From positions 1 to 64,000 of the forward strand of contig NZ_AKJM01000099.1 in NCBI RefSeq assembly GCF_000282335.1: a stretch of DNA of 64,000 bases, given 5' to 3'. Positions 7,100 to 17,436 of this stretch are shown here, piece after piece. Each line of letters begins with the position of its first letter. The first letter of the stretch is position 1. The notes beneath the pieces were generated by a model. It did not search any database. It had not been told where the DNA came from and was given only the letters and a program-made list of their open reading frames with translations. Source of the stretch: Pseudomonas sp. GM48. Lineage in GTDB: Bacteria > Pseudomonadota > Gammaproteobacteria > Pseudomonadales > Pseudomonadaceae. The translations under genes and the position numbers were made by a program.

Positions 7100-7789
7100 A
7101 TGAGTGAGTTGATTTCTTACCATCTCGAAGACGGTATCGCGACCCTGACCTTGAGCAATGGCAAGGTCAATGCCATCTCCCCGGATGTGATTGCCGCGTT
7201 CAACGCTGCGCTGGATCAGGCGGTGACTGATCGTGCAGTGGTGATCATTACCGGCCAGCCGGGCATTCTCTCCGGCGGGTATGACCTGAAGGTGATGACG
7301 GCTGGCCCTAAAGAAGCCGTGGCGCTGGTGACCTCCGGCTCGACACTGGCCCGCCGCTTGCTGTCGCACCCCTTCCCGGTGATCGTCGCGTGCCCGGGGC
7401 ATGCGGTGGCCAAGGGTGCGTTTCTGTTGTTGTCGGCCGACTATCGCATCGGCGTCGACGGTCCGTTCAGCATTGGCCTGAACGAAGTGCAGATTGGCAT
7501 GACCATGCACCACGCGGGCATCGAGATCGCACGCGATCGCCTGAGCAAAGTCGCGCTGCAGCGTTCGGTGGTCAATGGTGAGATGTTCAATCCACAAGGC
7601 GCCGTGGCTGCCGGTTTCCTTGATGTGGTGGTGTCGGCCGAGGAACTGCAAGGCGCAGCGCTGGCGGCGGCACGCCAGTTGAAGAAGATCAACATGACCG
7701 CGCACAAGAACACCAAATTGAAAGTGCGCAAAGCGCTGCTGGAGGCTCTGGACAACGCGATCATCCAGGACCAGGAACATCTGGTTTAA
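7100..7789 (+). CDS. enoyl-CoA hydratase/isomerase (crotonase) family protein
   Basis: 229 residues, shorter than the usual ~260. Oxyanion-hole segments are SGGYDL (58-63) and CPGHAVAKGA (98-107). Of the two catalytic glutamates of classical hydratases, the position matching the second is present (E129 in LNEVQIG), while the position of the first is Phe108. The enzyme is therefore probably an isomerase or acts on another acyl-CoA chemistry. Ribosome binding site AAAGGAA. It is followed by its own strong terminator, so it is a single-gene unit. Cytosolic. Confidence 0.88.
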   Translation: MSELISYHLEDGIATLTLSNGKVNAISPDVIAAFNAALDQAVTDRAVVIITGQPGILSGGYDLKVMTAGPKEAVALVTSGSTLARRLLSHPFPVIVACPGHAVAKGAFLLLSADYRIGVDGPFSIGLNEVQIGMTMHHAGIEIARDRLSKVALQRSVVNGEMFNPQGAVAAGFLDVVVSAEELQGAALAAARQLKKINMTAHKNTKLKVRKALLEALDNAIIQDQEHLV

Positions 7790-7808
7790 GCCCGGATCTG
7801 CAACAACG

Positions 7809-7836
7809 AAAAGCCCGACCGTCGTGTCGGGCTTTT
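7809..7836 (+). terminator. terminator of the crotonase gene
   Basis: 11-bp stem AAAAGCCCGAC / GTCGGGCTTTT with a 6-base loop, ending in a T-run; 19 bases after the stop. Confidence 0.85.
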
Positions 7837-8003
7837 TCATACGTATTGCGGTTAAACCTCTGTAACCGCTCTAGATCGCATCTGACCCATAAGTCGGAAA
7901 CATCAGCACAAACATCGGCTATCTCCCACCTCCCTGGCAGCAATTGCCGAAAACAGTGCACATCCGTACACTGCGCCACCTTTTGTCCCGGTGGGGCCTG
8001 TAA

Positions 8004-8726
8004 ATGCTGTTTTTGTTTCGTATGTCATTGATGGGCCTGCACTTTATCGTGGCGGGTGTGCTGGGTGTGATTCTCGGCCTGTGCCGGCCGTTCAACCCGG
8101 ACAACAGTCGCTTGTGCGCACGCCTGTATGCCTGGCCGGCCATGTGTATTTTGCGTTTGCGGGTGAAGGCCGAAGTCGGACCGTTGATGGACAAACCTGA
8201 CAGCTGCGTGATCGTCGCCAATCACCAATCCAACTACGACCTGTTTGTGTTTGGCAACGTGGTGCCCCGTCGTACCGTGTGCATTGGCAAAAAGAGCCTG
8301 AAATGGGTGCCGCTGTTCGGGCAGTTGTTCTGGCTGGCCGGCAATGTGCTGATTGACCGTGGCAATGCGCACAAGGCGCGCCATTCGATGTTGACCACCA
8401 CCCATACCCTGCAAAACAAAGACACCTCGATCTGGGTTTTCCCGGAAGGCACGCGCAACTTGGGTGAGGACTTGCTGCCCTTCAAGAAAGGCGCCTTCCA
8501 GATGGCCATTGCCGCCGGGGTGCCGATCGTGCCGGTGTGTGTCAGTAGTTACGTCAAACACATGCGATTGAACCGCTGGCGCAGTGGGAAAATTCTGATT
8601 CGTTCGTTGCCGGCGATTCCCACCGCCGGATTGAGCCTGGACGACATGCCCATGCTGATTGCCCAGTGTCGCGAGCAGATGCGTGAATGCATCGAATCGA
8701 TGGACCGGCAACTGCAAGCTGCCTGA
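8004..8726 (+). CDS. plsC: 1-acyl-sn-glycerol-3-phosphate acyltransferase
   Basis: 240 residues. Converts lysophosphatidate to phosphatidate with acyl-ACP or acyl-CoA at the inner membrane. An N-terminal hydrophobic segment (8-27) is followed by the catalytic NHQSNYD block (H74, D79) and the substrate-binding FPEGTRN block (146-152), in the usual order and spacing for PlsC. Many pseudomonads carry several PlsC paralogues, so this may not be the only one. Followed by a terminator. Confidence 0.9.
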   Translation: MLFLFRMSLMGLHFIVAGVLGVILGLCRPFNPDNSRLCARLYAWPAMCILRLRVKAEVGPLMDKPDSCVIVANHQSNYDLFVFGNVVPRRTVCIGKKSLKWVPLFGQLFWLAGNVLIDRGNAHKARHSMLTTTHTLQNKDTSIWVFPEGTRNLGEDLLPFKKGAFQMAIAAGVPIVPVCVSSYVKHMRLNRWRSGKILIRSLPAIPTAGLSLDDMPMLIAQCREQMRECIESMDRQLQAA

Positions 8727-8729
8727 ATG

Positions 8730-8750
8730 AAACCCGCCAAGTGCGGGTTT
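8730..8750 (+). terminator. terminator of plsC
   Basis: Stem AAACCCGC / GCGGGTTT with a 5-base loop and a T-rich tail (TCTTTT), starting 4 bases after the stop codon. Confidence 0.75.
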
Positions 8751-8873
8751 TCTTTTGCCCCTGAACTCTGCAGATTTAGCTGACTCTCAAGCATCGCCAA
8801 GGCTAAGCTGAACAATGCCTGCCATTGCGTTTATCGCTAATAGAAAGCTGCCAATAAGAAGTGAACCACCATC

Positions 8874-9845
8874 ATGGGTAGAGTTGTTGCTGCTGCGGTT
8901 TATAGCGCCGGTAAGAGAGTCACCAATATCACCCTCGACGAAGGCGCCGCCTGGGCTGCAAAGCCCGGGCACTTTGTCTGGATCGGCCTCGAGGAGCCGA
9001 ACGCCGAGGAGCTCTACAATCTGCAACGCCAGTTCAACCTGCACGAACTGGCCATTGAAGACGCCCTGGAAAAGCACAGCCGGCCGAAGCTGGAAACCTT
9101 CGGCGATGCGCTGTTCATCGTGACGTACTCGCCCATCCGGGATGAAGGCAAACTCAAGTTCATCGAGACGCATATCTTTGCCGGCAATGGCTACATTATT
9201 ACTGCGCGCAACGGTCACTCCGCGTCCTACGCCCATGTCCGACAACGCTGTGAGGCGCGTCCGCTATTGCTTGAGCACGGGGAAGATTTCGTACTCTATG
9301 CCATCCTCGATTTTGTGATCGAAAACTACCAGCCGATGGGCGAAGCCATTCACGCGGAAATCGATGAGCTGGAAGGCAATGTGTTGTGCGGCGTGCTGAA
9401 TGACTACGACATCCAGAAGCTACATGGCCTGCGTCGTGATGTTTTGCGTTTGCGTCGTTATGTGGCACCGATGATTGAGATAGGAGAGGAACTGCAGAGG
9501 CTGAGTTTCCCGTTCATCGACAAGAACATGCGGCCATACTTTCGCGATGTGCAGATTCATGTGACGCGGCAGATGGAAGACCTGACGACGCTGGCGGATA
9601 TTGCCAGCCAGACGATTGAGGTCGGGGTGCTGTTGGAGGCCTCACGCCAGAGCGTGGTGCAACGCAAGTTTGCGGCCTGGGCGGCGATCTTGGCCTTCCC
9701 GACGGCGGTGGCGGGGATCTACGGGATGAACTTCCAGAACATGCCGGAGTTGAACTGGCAATACGGCTACTTCGGGGTGCTGGGGTTTATTACGGTGGGT
9801 TGTCTGGGGTTGTGGGCGAGTTTCAAGAAGTCCGGTTGGTTGTAG
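8874..9845 (+). CDS. corA: CorA family magnesium/cobalt (divalent cation) transporter
   Basis: 323 residues. Large cytoplasmic N-terminal domain (1-255) rich in charged helices, then two transmembrane helices near the end; the first closes with the signature Y-GMN (284-286) and the loop MPELNWQYG. Forms a pentameric channel in the inner membrane for Mg2+ or other divalent cations. Ends in the basic tail SFKKSGWL. The TAG stop lies inside a REP sequence, so the REP defines the 3' end of the gene. Monocistronic. Confidence 0.9.
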   Translation: MGRVVAAAVYSAGKRVTNITLDEGAAWAAKPGHFVWIGLEEPNAEELYNLQRQFNLHELAIEDALEKHSRPKLETFGDALFIVTYSPIRDEGKLKFIETHIFAGNGYIITARNGHSASYAHVRQRCEARPLLLEHGEDFVLYAILDFVIENYQPMGEAIHAEIDELEGNVLCGVLNDYDIQKLHGLRRDVLRLRRYVAPMIEIGEELQRLSFPFIDKNMRPYFRDVQIHVTRQMEDLTTLADIASQTIEVGVLLEASRQSVVQRKFAAWAAILAFPTAVAGIYGMNFQNMPELNWQYGYFGVLGFITVGCLGLWASFKKSGWL

Positions 9846-9941
9846 GAGCGAGCTCGCTCGCGAAAAACCTGAGAGCACCGTGGGCTGTCAGGTTTGGCGC
9901 GTTATCGTTCACGACCATCGCGAGCAGGGCTCGCTCCTACA
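9842..9941. repeat. REP doublet, family A
   Basis: GTAGGAGCGAGC... and its inverted partner ...GCTCGCTCCTAC face each other about 50 bases apart. The left arm overlaps the stop codon of corA. Confidence 0.88.
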
Positions 9942-9945
9942 GGTT

Positions 9946-10668
9946 TTAAACAGCTCCCGGCTTGTGCGCGACAAACCGCATCATCCACTCGGCAACCGTG
10001 GTGCCGTGGTGTTCCTGTTCCAGGCTCGCGATACCTTTGGAGTAGACCTGCTCGCCCAGTGCCTGCTGGCGAATCTCCAGCAGGGCGCGGGAGTAGTCGT
10101 GGATGAATTCCGGATGCCCCTGGAAGCACAGCACCTGATCGTTGATGTGGTAGGCGGCATACGGGCAGAAATCGCTGGAAGCGATGACCGTGGCGTTTTC
10201 CGGCAGCGTCGTGACCTGATCCTGGTGGCTGATCAGCAACGTCAGTTCTTCGCGCACCGGGCTCATCCATGGCGCCTTGGCGGCCATTTTGTACTTGTGC
10301 GTGCCGACGCCCCAGCCCTGGGTGGCGCGTTCGCTCTTGCCACCGAGCAGCAGTGCCAGCAACTGATGGCCGAAGCAGACGCCCAACAACTTGTCGCCGC
10401 GCTCGTAGCGGGTCAGCAGATATTTCTTGAGGGTTTCGATCCACGGGTCGGTGCCGAAGGAGTCAGCCTTGCTGCCCGTCACCAGGTAGGCGTCGAACGC
10501 CAGGTCGTCGCTTGGGTATTCACCCTGCACCACGTTGTAGACAGTGAACTCGGCGGCAATCGGCTGCTGCGAAAACAGGTGTTTGAACATCTGCCCGTAG
10601 CCCTGATATTGGTCAACCAATTCCGGACGCAGGTGGTCGGTTTCCAGAATGCAGATGCGTAACGACAT
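9946..10668 (-). CDS. class I glutamine amidotransferase family protein
   Basis: 240 residues from the ATG preceded by CAGGT; the longer frame adds 22 residues without support. Triad of the GATase1 domain: C98 in GVCFGHQLL, H185 and E187 in QGHPEF. It stands alone rather than being fused to a synthetase, as in GuaA-like amidotransferases of unknown acceptor (gamma-glutamyl hydrolase or GMP synthase-like). It precedes the fadJ-like operon on the same strand with a gap of 95 bases, but no functional link is evident. Confidence 0.88.
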   Translation of the reverse strand: MSLRICILETDHLRPELVDQYQGYGQMFKHLFSQQPIAAEFTVYNVVQGEYPSDDLAFDAYLVTGSKADSFGTDPWIETLKKYLLTRYERGDKLLGVCFGHQLLALLLGGKSERATQGWGVGTHKYKMAAKAPWMSPVREELTLLISHQDQVTTLPENATVIASSDFCPYAAYHINDQVLCFQGHPEFIHDYSRALLEIRQQALGEQVYSKGIASLEQEHHGTTVAEWMMRFVAHKPGAV

Positions 10669-10763
10669 AAAAAATACCTGACACGTGATGGGAATAATGC
10701 ACACCCCAGAGCCTGCCTCGAAACACCGTGACAAGGCAAGCCCCGAAATGCGTCATCGCCCCC

Positions 10764-12908
<2,145 letters not shown>

Positions 12909-12932
12909 AACGAGATTCCTTGAAGTCCGGGC

Positions 12933-14138
12933 TCAGAGGCGTTCGATGATGGTGGCAATGCCCATGCCGCCGCCGACACACAGGGTCGCGAGGCCATAAC
13001 GCAGGCGTCGGGCTTCCAGTTCATCCAGCAGTGTGCCGAGAATGGCGCATCCGGTGGCACCCAGCGGATGGCCCATGGCGATGGAACCGCCGTTGACATT
13101 GACCTTGTCCGGATCGACGGCCATGTCCTTGATGAATTTCAATACCACCGAAGCGAACGCCTCGTTGACCTCGAACAGATCGATGTCCTCGACCCGCAGC
13201 CCGGCCTTGGCCAATGCCTTGCGGGTCGCCGGCGCGGGGCCGGTGAGCATGATGGTCGGATCGGTGCTGGTGACCGCCGTGGCGACGATCCGCGCCCGTG
13301 GCTGCAAGCCCAGCGCCCGGCCCTTGGCTTCGGAGCCGATGAGCATCAGCGCCGCGCCATCGACAATCCCGGAACTGTTGCCGGGGGTGTGAACATGGTT
13401 GATCCGCTCGACATGGCTATAGACCCGCAGCGCGGTGGCATCGAAACCCATCTGCCCCATCATCTCGAAACTCGGCTTGAGCTTGCCCAGGCCTTCCAGG
13501 GTCGAATCGGCGCGGATGAACTCATCGTGATCGAGCAGGATGATGCCGTTCTGATCCTGCACCGGCACCAGCGACTTGCTGAACGAACCGTCGGCCCGGG
13601 CCCGCGCAGCCTTTTGCTGGGAATGCAGCGCGTAGGCATCGACATCCTGACGGCTGAAGCCTTCAAGGGTGGCGATCAGGTCGGCGCCCACGCCCTGTGG
13701 CGTGAAGTGACTGTGCAGGTTGGTTTCCGGGTCCAGCGCCCAGGCCCCGCCATCGCTGCCCATCGGCACCCGGGACATCGACTCGACACCGCCGACCACC
13801 ACCAGGTCTTCAAAACCGGAGCGCACTTTCATCGCGCCGAGATTGACCGCCTCCAGCCCCGAAGCACAGAAACGGTTGATCTGTACCCCCGCCACACTGA
13901 CATCCCAATCGGCCACCTGAGCAGCGGTTTTGGCGATGTCGGAGCCTTGATCGCCAATCGGCGTCACGCAGCCGAGCACCACGTCATCGACCTGGCTGGT
14001 GTCCAGCGCCGTGCGCTGTTGCAGTGCGGTGAGCAAACCGGCCACCAGGTTCACCGGTTTGACGCTGTGCAAGGCGCCATCGGCCTTGCCTTTGCCACGG
14101 GGCGTGCGTAACGCGTCGAAAATCAATGCTTGGGTCAT
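12933..14138 (-). CDS. acetyl-CoA C-acyltransferase (thiolase)
   Basis: 401 residues, typical length. Nucleophile C91 in RFCASGLEA, the FEVNEAFA block, H357 in GHPLGATG and the second cysteine C387 in LCVGGGMG are all present. Cleaves 3-ketoacyl-CoA to acetyl-CoA and a shortened acyl-CoA, completing the cycle with the adjacent FadJ-like enzyme. It is the first gene of the operon. Upstream, TTGATTCAA (14203-14211) is a short palindrome that could be an operator, but no regulator lies nearby. Confidence 0.93.
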   Translation of the reverse strand: MTQALIFDALRTPRGKGKADGALHSVKPVNLVAGLLTALQQRTALDTSQVDDVVLGCVTPIGDQGSDIAKTAAQVADWDVSVAGVQINRFCASGLEAVNLGAMKVRSGFEDLVVVGGVESMSRVPMGSDGGAWALDPETNLHSHFTPQGVGADLIATLEGFSRQDVDAYALHSQQKAARARADGSFSKSLVPVQDQNGIILLDHDEFIRADSTLEGLGKLKPSFEMMGQMGFDATALRVYSHVERINHVHTPGNSSGIVDGAALMLIGSEAKGRALGLQPRARIVATAVTSTDPTIMLTGPAPATRKALAKAGLRVEDIDLFEVNEAFASVVLKFIKDMAVDPDKVNVNGGSIAMGHPLGATGCAILGTLLDELEARRLRYGLATLCVGGGMGIATIIERL

Positions 14139-14534
14139 GACGTCCTCGAACCGCAGTGCAGGTGGATAAATACCGAGTGCTCACTCTTGGCCCGACTCAC
14201 GTTTGATTCAATGACCGCAGCGCTCACAGACGTTGACGCTGACGCTCAGACGGACGGTAGTCAGCTACCGGATTAACCGATTCAGGACACCAAGCTGTCT
14301 AGCCAACGGGCGCCAAAGAAGCTGGCAATAGGCCTCATGCCTTTTTTAAAGCAAATCGTAACAACACCATACGAAATGGATCTAAACCAAGCGCTGCGCG
14401 GCCTCTAAGGTGAACTTGTACGAAGTTGTCGTCGGGTTTTGCCGAGGCGCTCGTCACTACAGGAAGTGCAACGCGCTGCCATCATGGAGATATGCAGGCA
14501 GGCATCAGGAAATAACAAAAAAGGCGGTCAAGCC
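14139..14534. other. intergenic region upstream of the thiolase operon
   Basis: Divergent control region of ~395 bases. It holds the 9-bp palindrome TTGATTCAA at 14203-14211 and a repeated GACGTTGACGCTGACGCTC stretch near 14229-14247. No gene with a ribosome binding site is seen. Confidence 0.5.
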
Positions 14535-14630
14535 ATGTTCAAACAATCGAAAGTACGTCAAGCCGGACTCATCCTTTTCGCCACCACGCTGTTGTTGATA
14601 TTGCCGAACCTGACCAAGGTGATCGGCTAG
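14535..14630 (+). CDS. 31-residue predicted single-pass membrane protein
   Basis: Basic N-terminus (MFKQSKVRQ) followed by a hydrophobic helix (about 10-25) and the end NLTKVIG. The ATG is preceded by AAGGCGG at a good distance, which favours a real small gene over the longer frame upstream. The next gene encodes an exported c-type cytochrome starting ~125 bases further on; a small subunit or accessory peptide role is possible but not shown. Confidence 0.55.
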   Translation: MFKQSKVRQAGLILFATTLLLILPNLTKVIG

Positions 14631-14755
14631 TCGCGTCTAAAAGATACGGCGTCACGGTTTTGAATTGCCACTATCAAAATGTGACTGGCCCGCTACCCGG
14701 GCCAGCGTGGCTGTGCCAATCTTTGCGGCACTTGCACGACATGGACGGCGATCAC

Positions 14756-15562
14756 TTGAAAATGCTCATTCTGCTCGGGGCCCTGCTGTTCGGCTCGCCC
14801 CTGTATGCCGCACAGCTGAACCTGGAGCTGGGCGCGAACAGTCGCACCTGGCAGACCGAGGAACTGCTCAAGCACCCTCAAGTCCAGACCATCAACATCA
14901 ACAACGACGTTTCCTACAAACGGGACATGAGTTACCGCGCAGTGCCACTGTCCGCACTGCTGACCGGCATCAAGCCCGACGACCACCTGCAAGCCGTGGC
15001 CCTGGATGGCTTTGCCGCCGAAATGGCCGCGGCGCCGCTGCTTAATACCCAGGGTGCACGGGCCTGGCTGGCGATTGAAGACCCGGCCAAACCGTGGCCA
15101 CCGCTAGCAGAAGGAAAGCCGGGCGCCGGGCCGTTCTATCTGGTCTGGGCCAATCCGCAGGCCGGCAATATCAGCCCCGAACAATGGCCGTTCCAGGTGG
15201 CGAGCATTAAACGCCTGGCGCCCGTGGCCGAGCGTTTTCCCGCCCTGCTGCCCGATCCGGCCTTGAAGGCGGATGATCCGGTGAACAAGGGTTTTGCGTT
15301 GTTCCAGAAGAACTGCCTGGCGTGTCATCGACTCAATGGTGCCGGGGACGCGCAGTTCGGGCCGGACCTGAATATTCCGTACAACCCGACCGAGTACTTC
15401 GGCGCGGACTTCCTCAAGCGCTACATTCGCGACCCACAGAGCTTGCGCCAGTGGCCGCAGGCGAAGATGCCCGGGTTCTCGGCCGAAGTGTTGCCGGATG
15501 GGGAGCTGGGGATGTTGGTGGGGTATTTGAAGCATATGGTTGGGCGTAAGGTGAAGCCCTAA
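14756..15562 (+). CDS. exported c-type cytochrome with oxidoreductase-like N-terminal domain
   Basis: 268 residues when started at TTG, which gives MKMLILLGALLFGSPLYA as signal peptide and has GGACGG seven bases upstream; ATG at 14741 or 14762 are alternatives. Residues ~20-160 resemble the substrate-domain fold seen in molybdopterin sulfite-oxidase-like proteins (YRAVPLSALLTGI). The end is a monohaem cytochrome c domain with C187-LAC-H191 and likely axial M238 in KMPGF. Periplasmic electron carrier; the partner is unknown. Confidence 0.82.
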   Translation: MKMLILLGALLFGSPLYAAQLNLELGANSRTWQTEELLKHPQVQTININNDVSYKRDMSYRAVPLSALLTGIKPDDHLQAVALDGFAAEMAAAPLLNTQGARAWLAIEDPAKPWPPLAEGKPGAGPFYLVWANPQAGNISPEQWPFQVASIKRLAPVAERFPALLPDPALKADDPVNKGFALFQKNCLACHRLNGAGDAQFGPDLNIPYNPTEYFGADFLKRYIRDPQSLRQWPQAKMPGFSAEVLPDGELGMLVGYLKHMVGRKVKP

Positions 15563-15587
15563 GACTTGTGCTGCATGGACTGGCCTC

Positions 15588-15652
15588 TTCGCGAGCAAGC
15601 CCGCTCCCACATTGGAATGTGTTCCCCCTGTGGGAGCGGGCTTGCTCGCGAA
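15588..15652. repeat. REP doublet, family B
   Basis: TTCGCGAGCAAGCCCGCTCCCAC and its inverse separated by about 20 bases; the arms are in the outward order. It lies between the convergent cytochrome and transglutaminase genes. Confidence 0.88.
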
Positions 15653-15667
15653 GCGGTATCCCGAACT

Positions 15668-16477
15668 CTACTGCTGCTGCACCGAAATCACCGGCGCGGG
15701 TGTCGGTGACACCAGCACCTTGGCATGCATCTGCTCACACCCGCCGCCCCGGCGCATACCCCGTACCGGGCAGGCATCCAGGTAATCCAGGCCCACCGCC
15801 AGTTTCAGATGGCGTTCCGGCCGGGCCAGTTCATTGGTCACGTCGAAACTGTACCAGGCGTCATCCAGCCAGGCTTCAGCCCAGGCGTGACTGGCCAGGT
15901 GTTCGCTGTTTTCGCTGTACAGATACCCCGACACATATCGAGCCGGAATGCCCAGGCTGCGGGTGCAGGCAAGAAACGCATGGGTGTGGTCCTGACAAAC
16001 GCCGGAACGCCCGGCAAACGCCTGGGCCGCGCTGGTGTCGACTTCCGTGGAGCCCGGCGTGTAAGTCATATGCTGGTTGAGGCCGTGCATCAAATCGATC
16101 AGCGCCGTGCGATCGCGACGCTGCTTGCATTCCTTCTCGGCGAACGCACGCAGGGCGGCGTCAGCTTCAGTCAAACGGGTGAAACGCAGAAACGGCAGTG
16201 CCGACTGACTCTCGTGCTCGGCCTCACGCATTTCGTCGATATCGACCTGGCCACGGGCGCCGATGATGATCGCCTCGTGGGGCTCGTCCATGGTCAGCAC
16301 ATGCAGGATGTTGCCGAACGGATCGAGTTGCGCGCGCACCGGGCGCGGCAGGTCGAGCTGCCAACTGAGCACGTGCTGGCGCTCGCTGTCGTGGGGAGTC
16401 AGTCGCAGGTACTGGATGCTCGCCCGCACCTTGTCTTCGTAGTGATAGGTGGTCTCGTGGCTAATGGAAAGTCTCAT
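15668..16477 (-). CDS. transglutaminase-like cysteine protease/amidase
   Basis: 269 residues. N-terminal beta-rich domain (MRLSISHETTYHY start) typical of bacterial transglutaminase-like proteins, then the catalytic core with C161 (SGVCQDHTH), H197 (ASHAWAEAW) and D212 (SFDVTN). No signal peptide, so cytosolic. Its start overlaps the alpha-E gene stop by ATGA. In the conserved ATP-grasp / alpha-E / transglutaminase cluster it is predicted to cleave or remodel an amide bond made by the ATP-grasp ligase; no substrate is known to me. Confidence 0.9.
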   Translation of the reverse strand: MRLSISHETTYHYEDKVRASIQYLRLTPHDSERQHVLSWQLDLPRPVRAQLDPFGNILHVLTMDEPHEAIIIGARGQVDIDEMREAEHESQSALPFLRFTRLTEADAALRAFAEKECKQRRDRTALIDLMHGLNQHMTYTPGSTEVDTSAAQAFAGRSGVCQDHTHAFLACTRSLGIPARYVSGYLYSENSEHLASHAWAEAWLDDAWYSFDVTNELARPERHLKLAVGLDYLDACPVRGMRRGGGCEQMHAKVLVSPTPAPVISVQQQ

Positions 16478-17424
16478 GCGGCCTCCAGATAAGAACTGTG
16501 AATCGCGTTACCCAACTGGCGCACCAGCGGGATGAACTCGGTCAGCCAGGCGTGCAGGCCTTCTTCGAGAATTTCATGGATGCCGGTGTAGCGCAGGCGT
16601 GCGTCCATTTCTGCCGCCAGGCGCTGTGCGGGACGACCGTTGGCCCCCGGCAATTGCGCGAGGATCAGGTCGATTTCTTCGGTGCAGGCGCGCAGGGATC
16701 GCGGCACATCGGCACGCAGCAACAGCAATTCGGCGACATGCCGGGCGCCGGGGGCGTCGCGGTAGATTTCCGTGTAGGCCTCGAATGACGACAACGCCCG
16801 CAGCAACGCGCTCCATTGGTAATACGCATGGGCAGTGCCATCGCTGACCGCTGCGGCCTGATCGCCAGCCATTTCGTAGCGGGCATCGAGCAGGCGCAAG
16901 GTGTTGTCCGCCCGTTCGATAAAGGTCCCCAGACGAATGAAGCGAAACGCATCGTTACGCATGATGGTGCCGTAGGACGCGCCCCGGAACAGGTGGGAAC
17001 GTTCCTTGATCCACTCGCAGAAACGGCTCATGCCGTAGCGACTGAGACCCTGTTCGGCGATGCCGCGAATTTCCAGCCAGGTGGCGTTGATGTTTTCCCA
17101 CATGTCGGCGGTGATGCGCCCACGCACCGCATGGGCGCTGGCCCGTGCGGCACCGAGGCAGCTGTAGATGCTCGCCGGGTTGGCCGCATCCAGAGCGAAG
17201 AAATGCAGCAGCCGTTCGGCATGCAGTTCGCCGTGGCGCTCCAGGTAATCGTCGAGGGTGCCGGTGATCAACAGCGGCATGGCCAGTTCGTGCAAACCGT
17301 CGCCACGGCCGTCTTGCGGCATCAGCGACAGCGAATAGCTGATGTCGAGCATCCGTGCGAGGTTTTCCGCCCGCTCCAGGTAACGCGACATCCAATACAA
17401 ATCCGAGGCAGTTCTACTTAACAT
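16474..17424 (-). CDS. alpha-E domain protein (DUF403)
   Basis: 316 residues, nearly all helical. It begins with the family signature MLSRTASDLYWMSRYLERAENLARMLD (first residues shown are the diagnostic block) and contains repeated FIERADNTLRLLD-like helices. No catalytic site is recognisable; it is thought to be a scaffold or partner of the ATP-grasp protein encoded 12 bases upstream. Overlaps the transglutaminase start, so the three proteins are made from one transcript. Confidence 0.9.
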   Translation of the reverse strand: MLSRTASDLYWMSRYLERAENLARMLDISYSLSLMPQDGRGDGLHELAMPLLITGTLDDYLERHGELHAERLLHFFALDAANPASIYSCLGAARASAHAVRGRITADMWENINATWLEIRGIAEQGLSRYGMSRFCEWIKERSHLFRGASYGTIMRNDAFRFIRLGTFIERADNTLRLLDARYEMAGDQAAAVSDGTAHAYYQWSALLRALSSFEAYTEIYRDAPGARHVAELLLLRADVPRSLRACTEEIDLILAQLPGANGRPAQRLAAEMDARLRYTGIHEILEEGLHAWLTEFIPLVRQLGNAIHSSYLEAA

Positions 17425-17436
17425 GGCAGGCTTCCT

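Noticed and set aside
13068..14111. 347-codon plus-strand frame opposite the thiolase
   Set aside because: Shadow of the thiolase gene; no ribosome binding site and no protein-like pattern.
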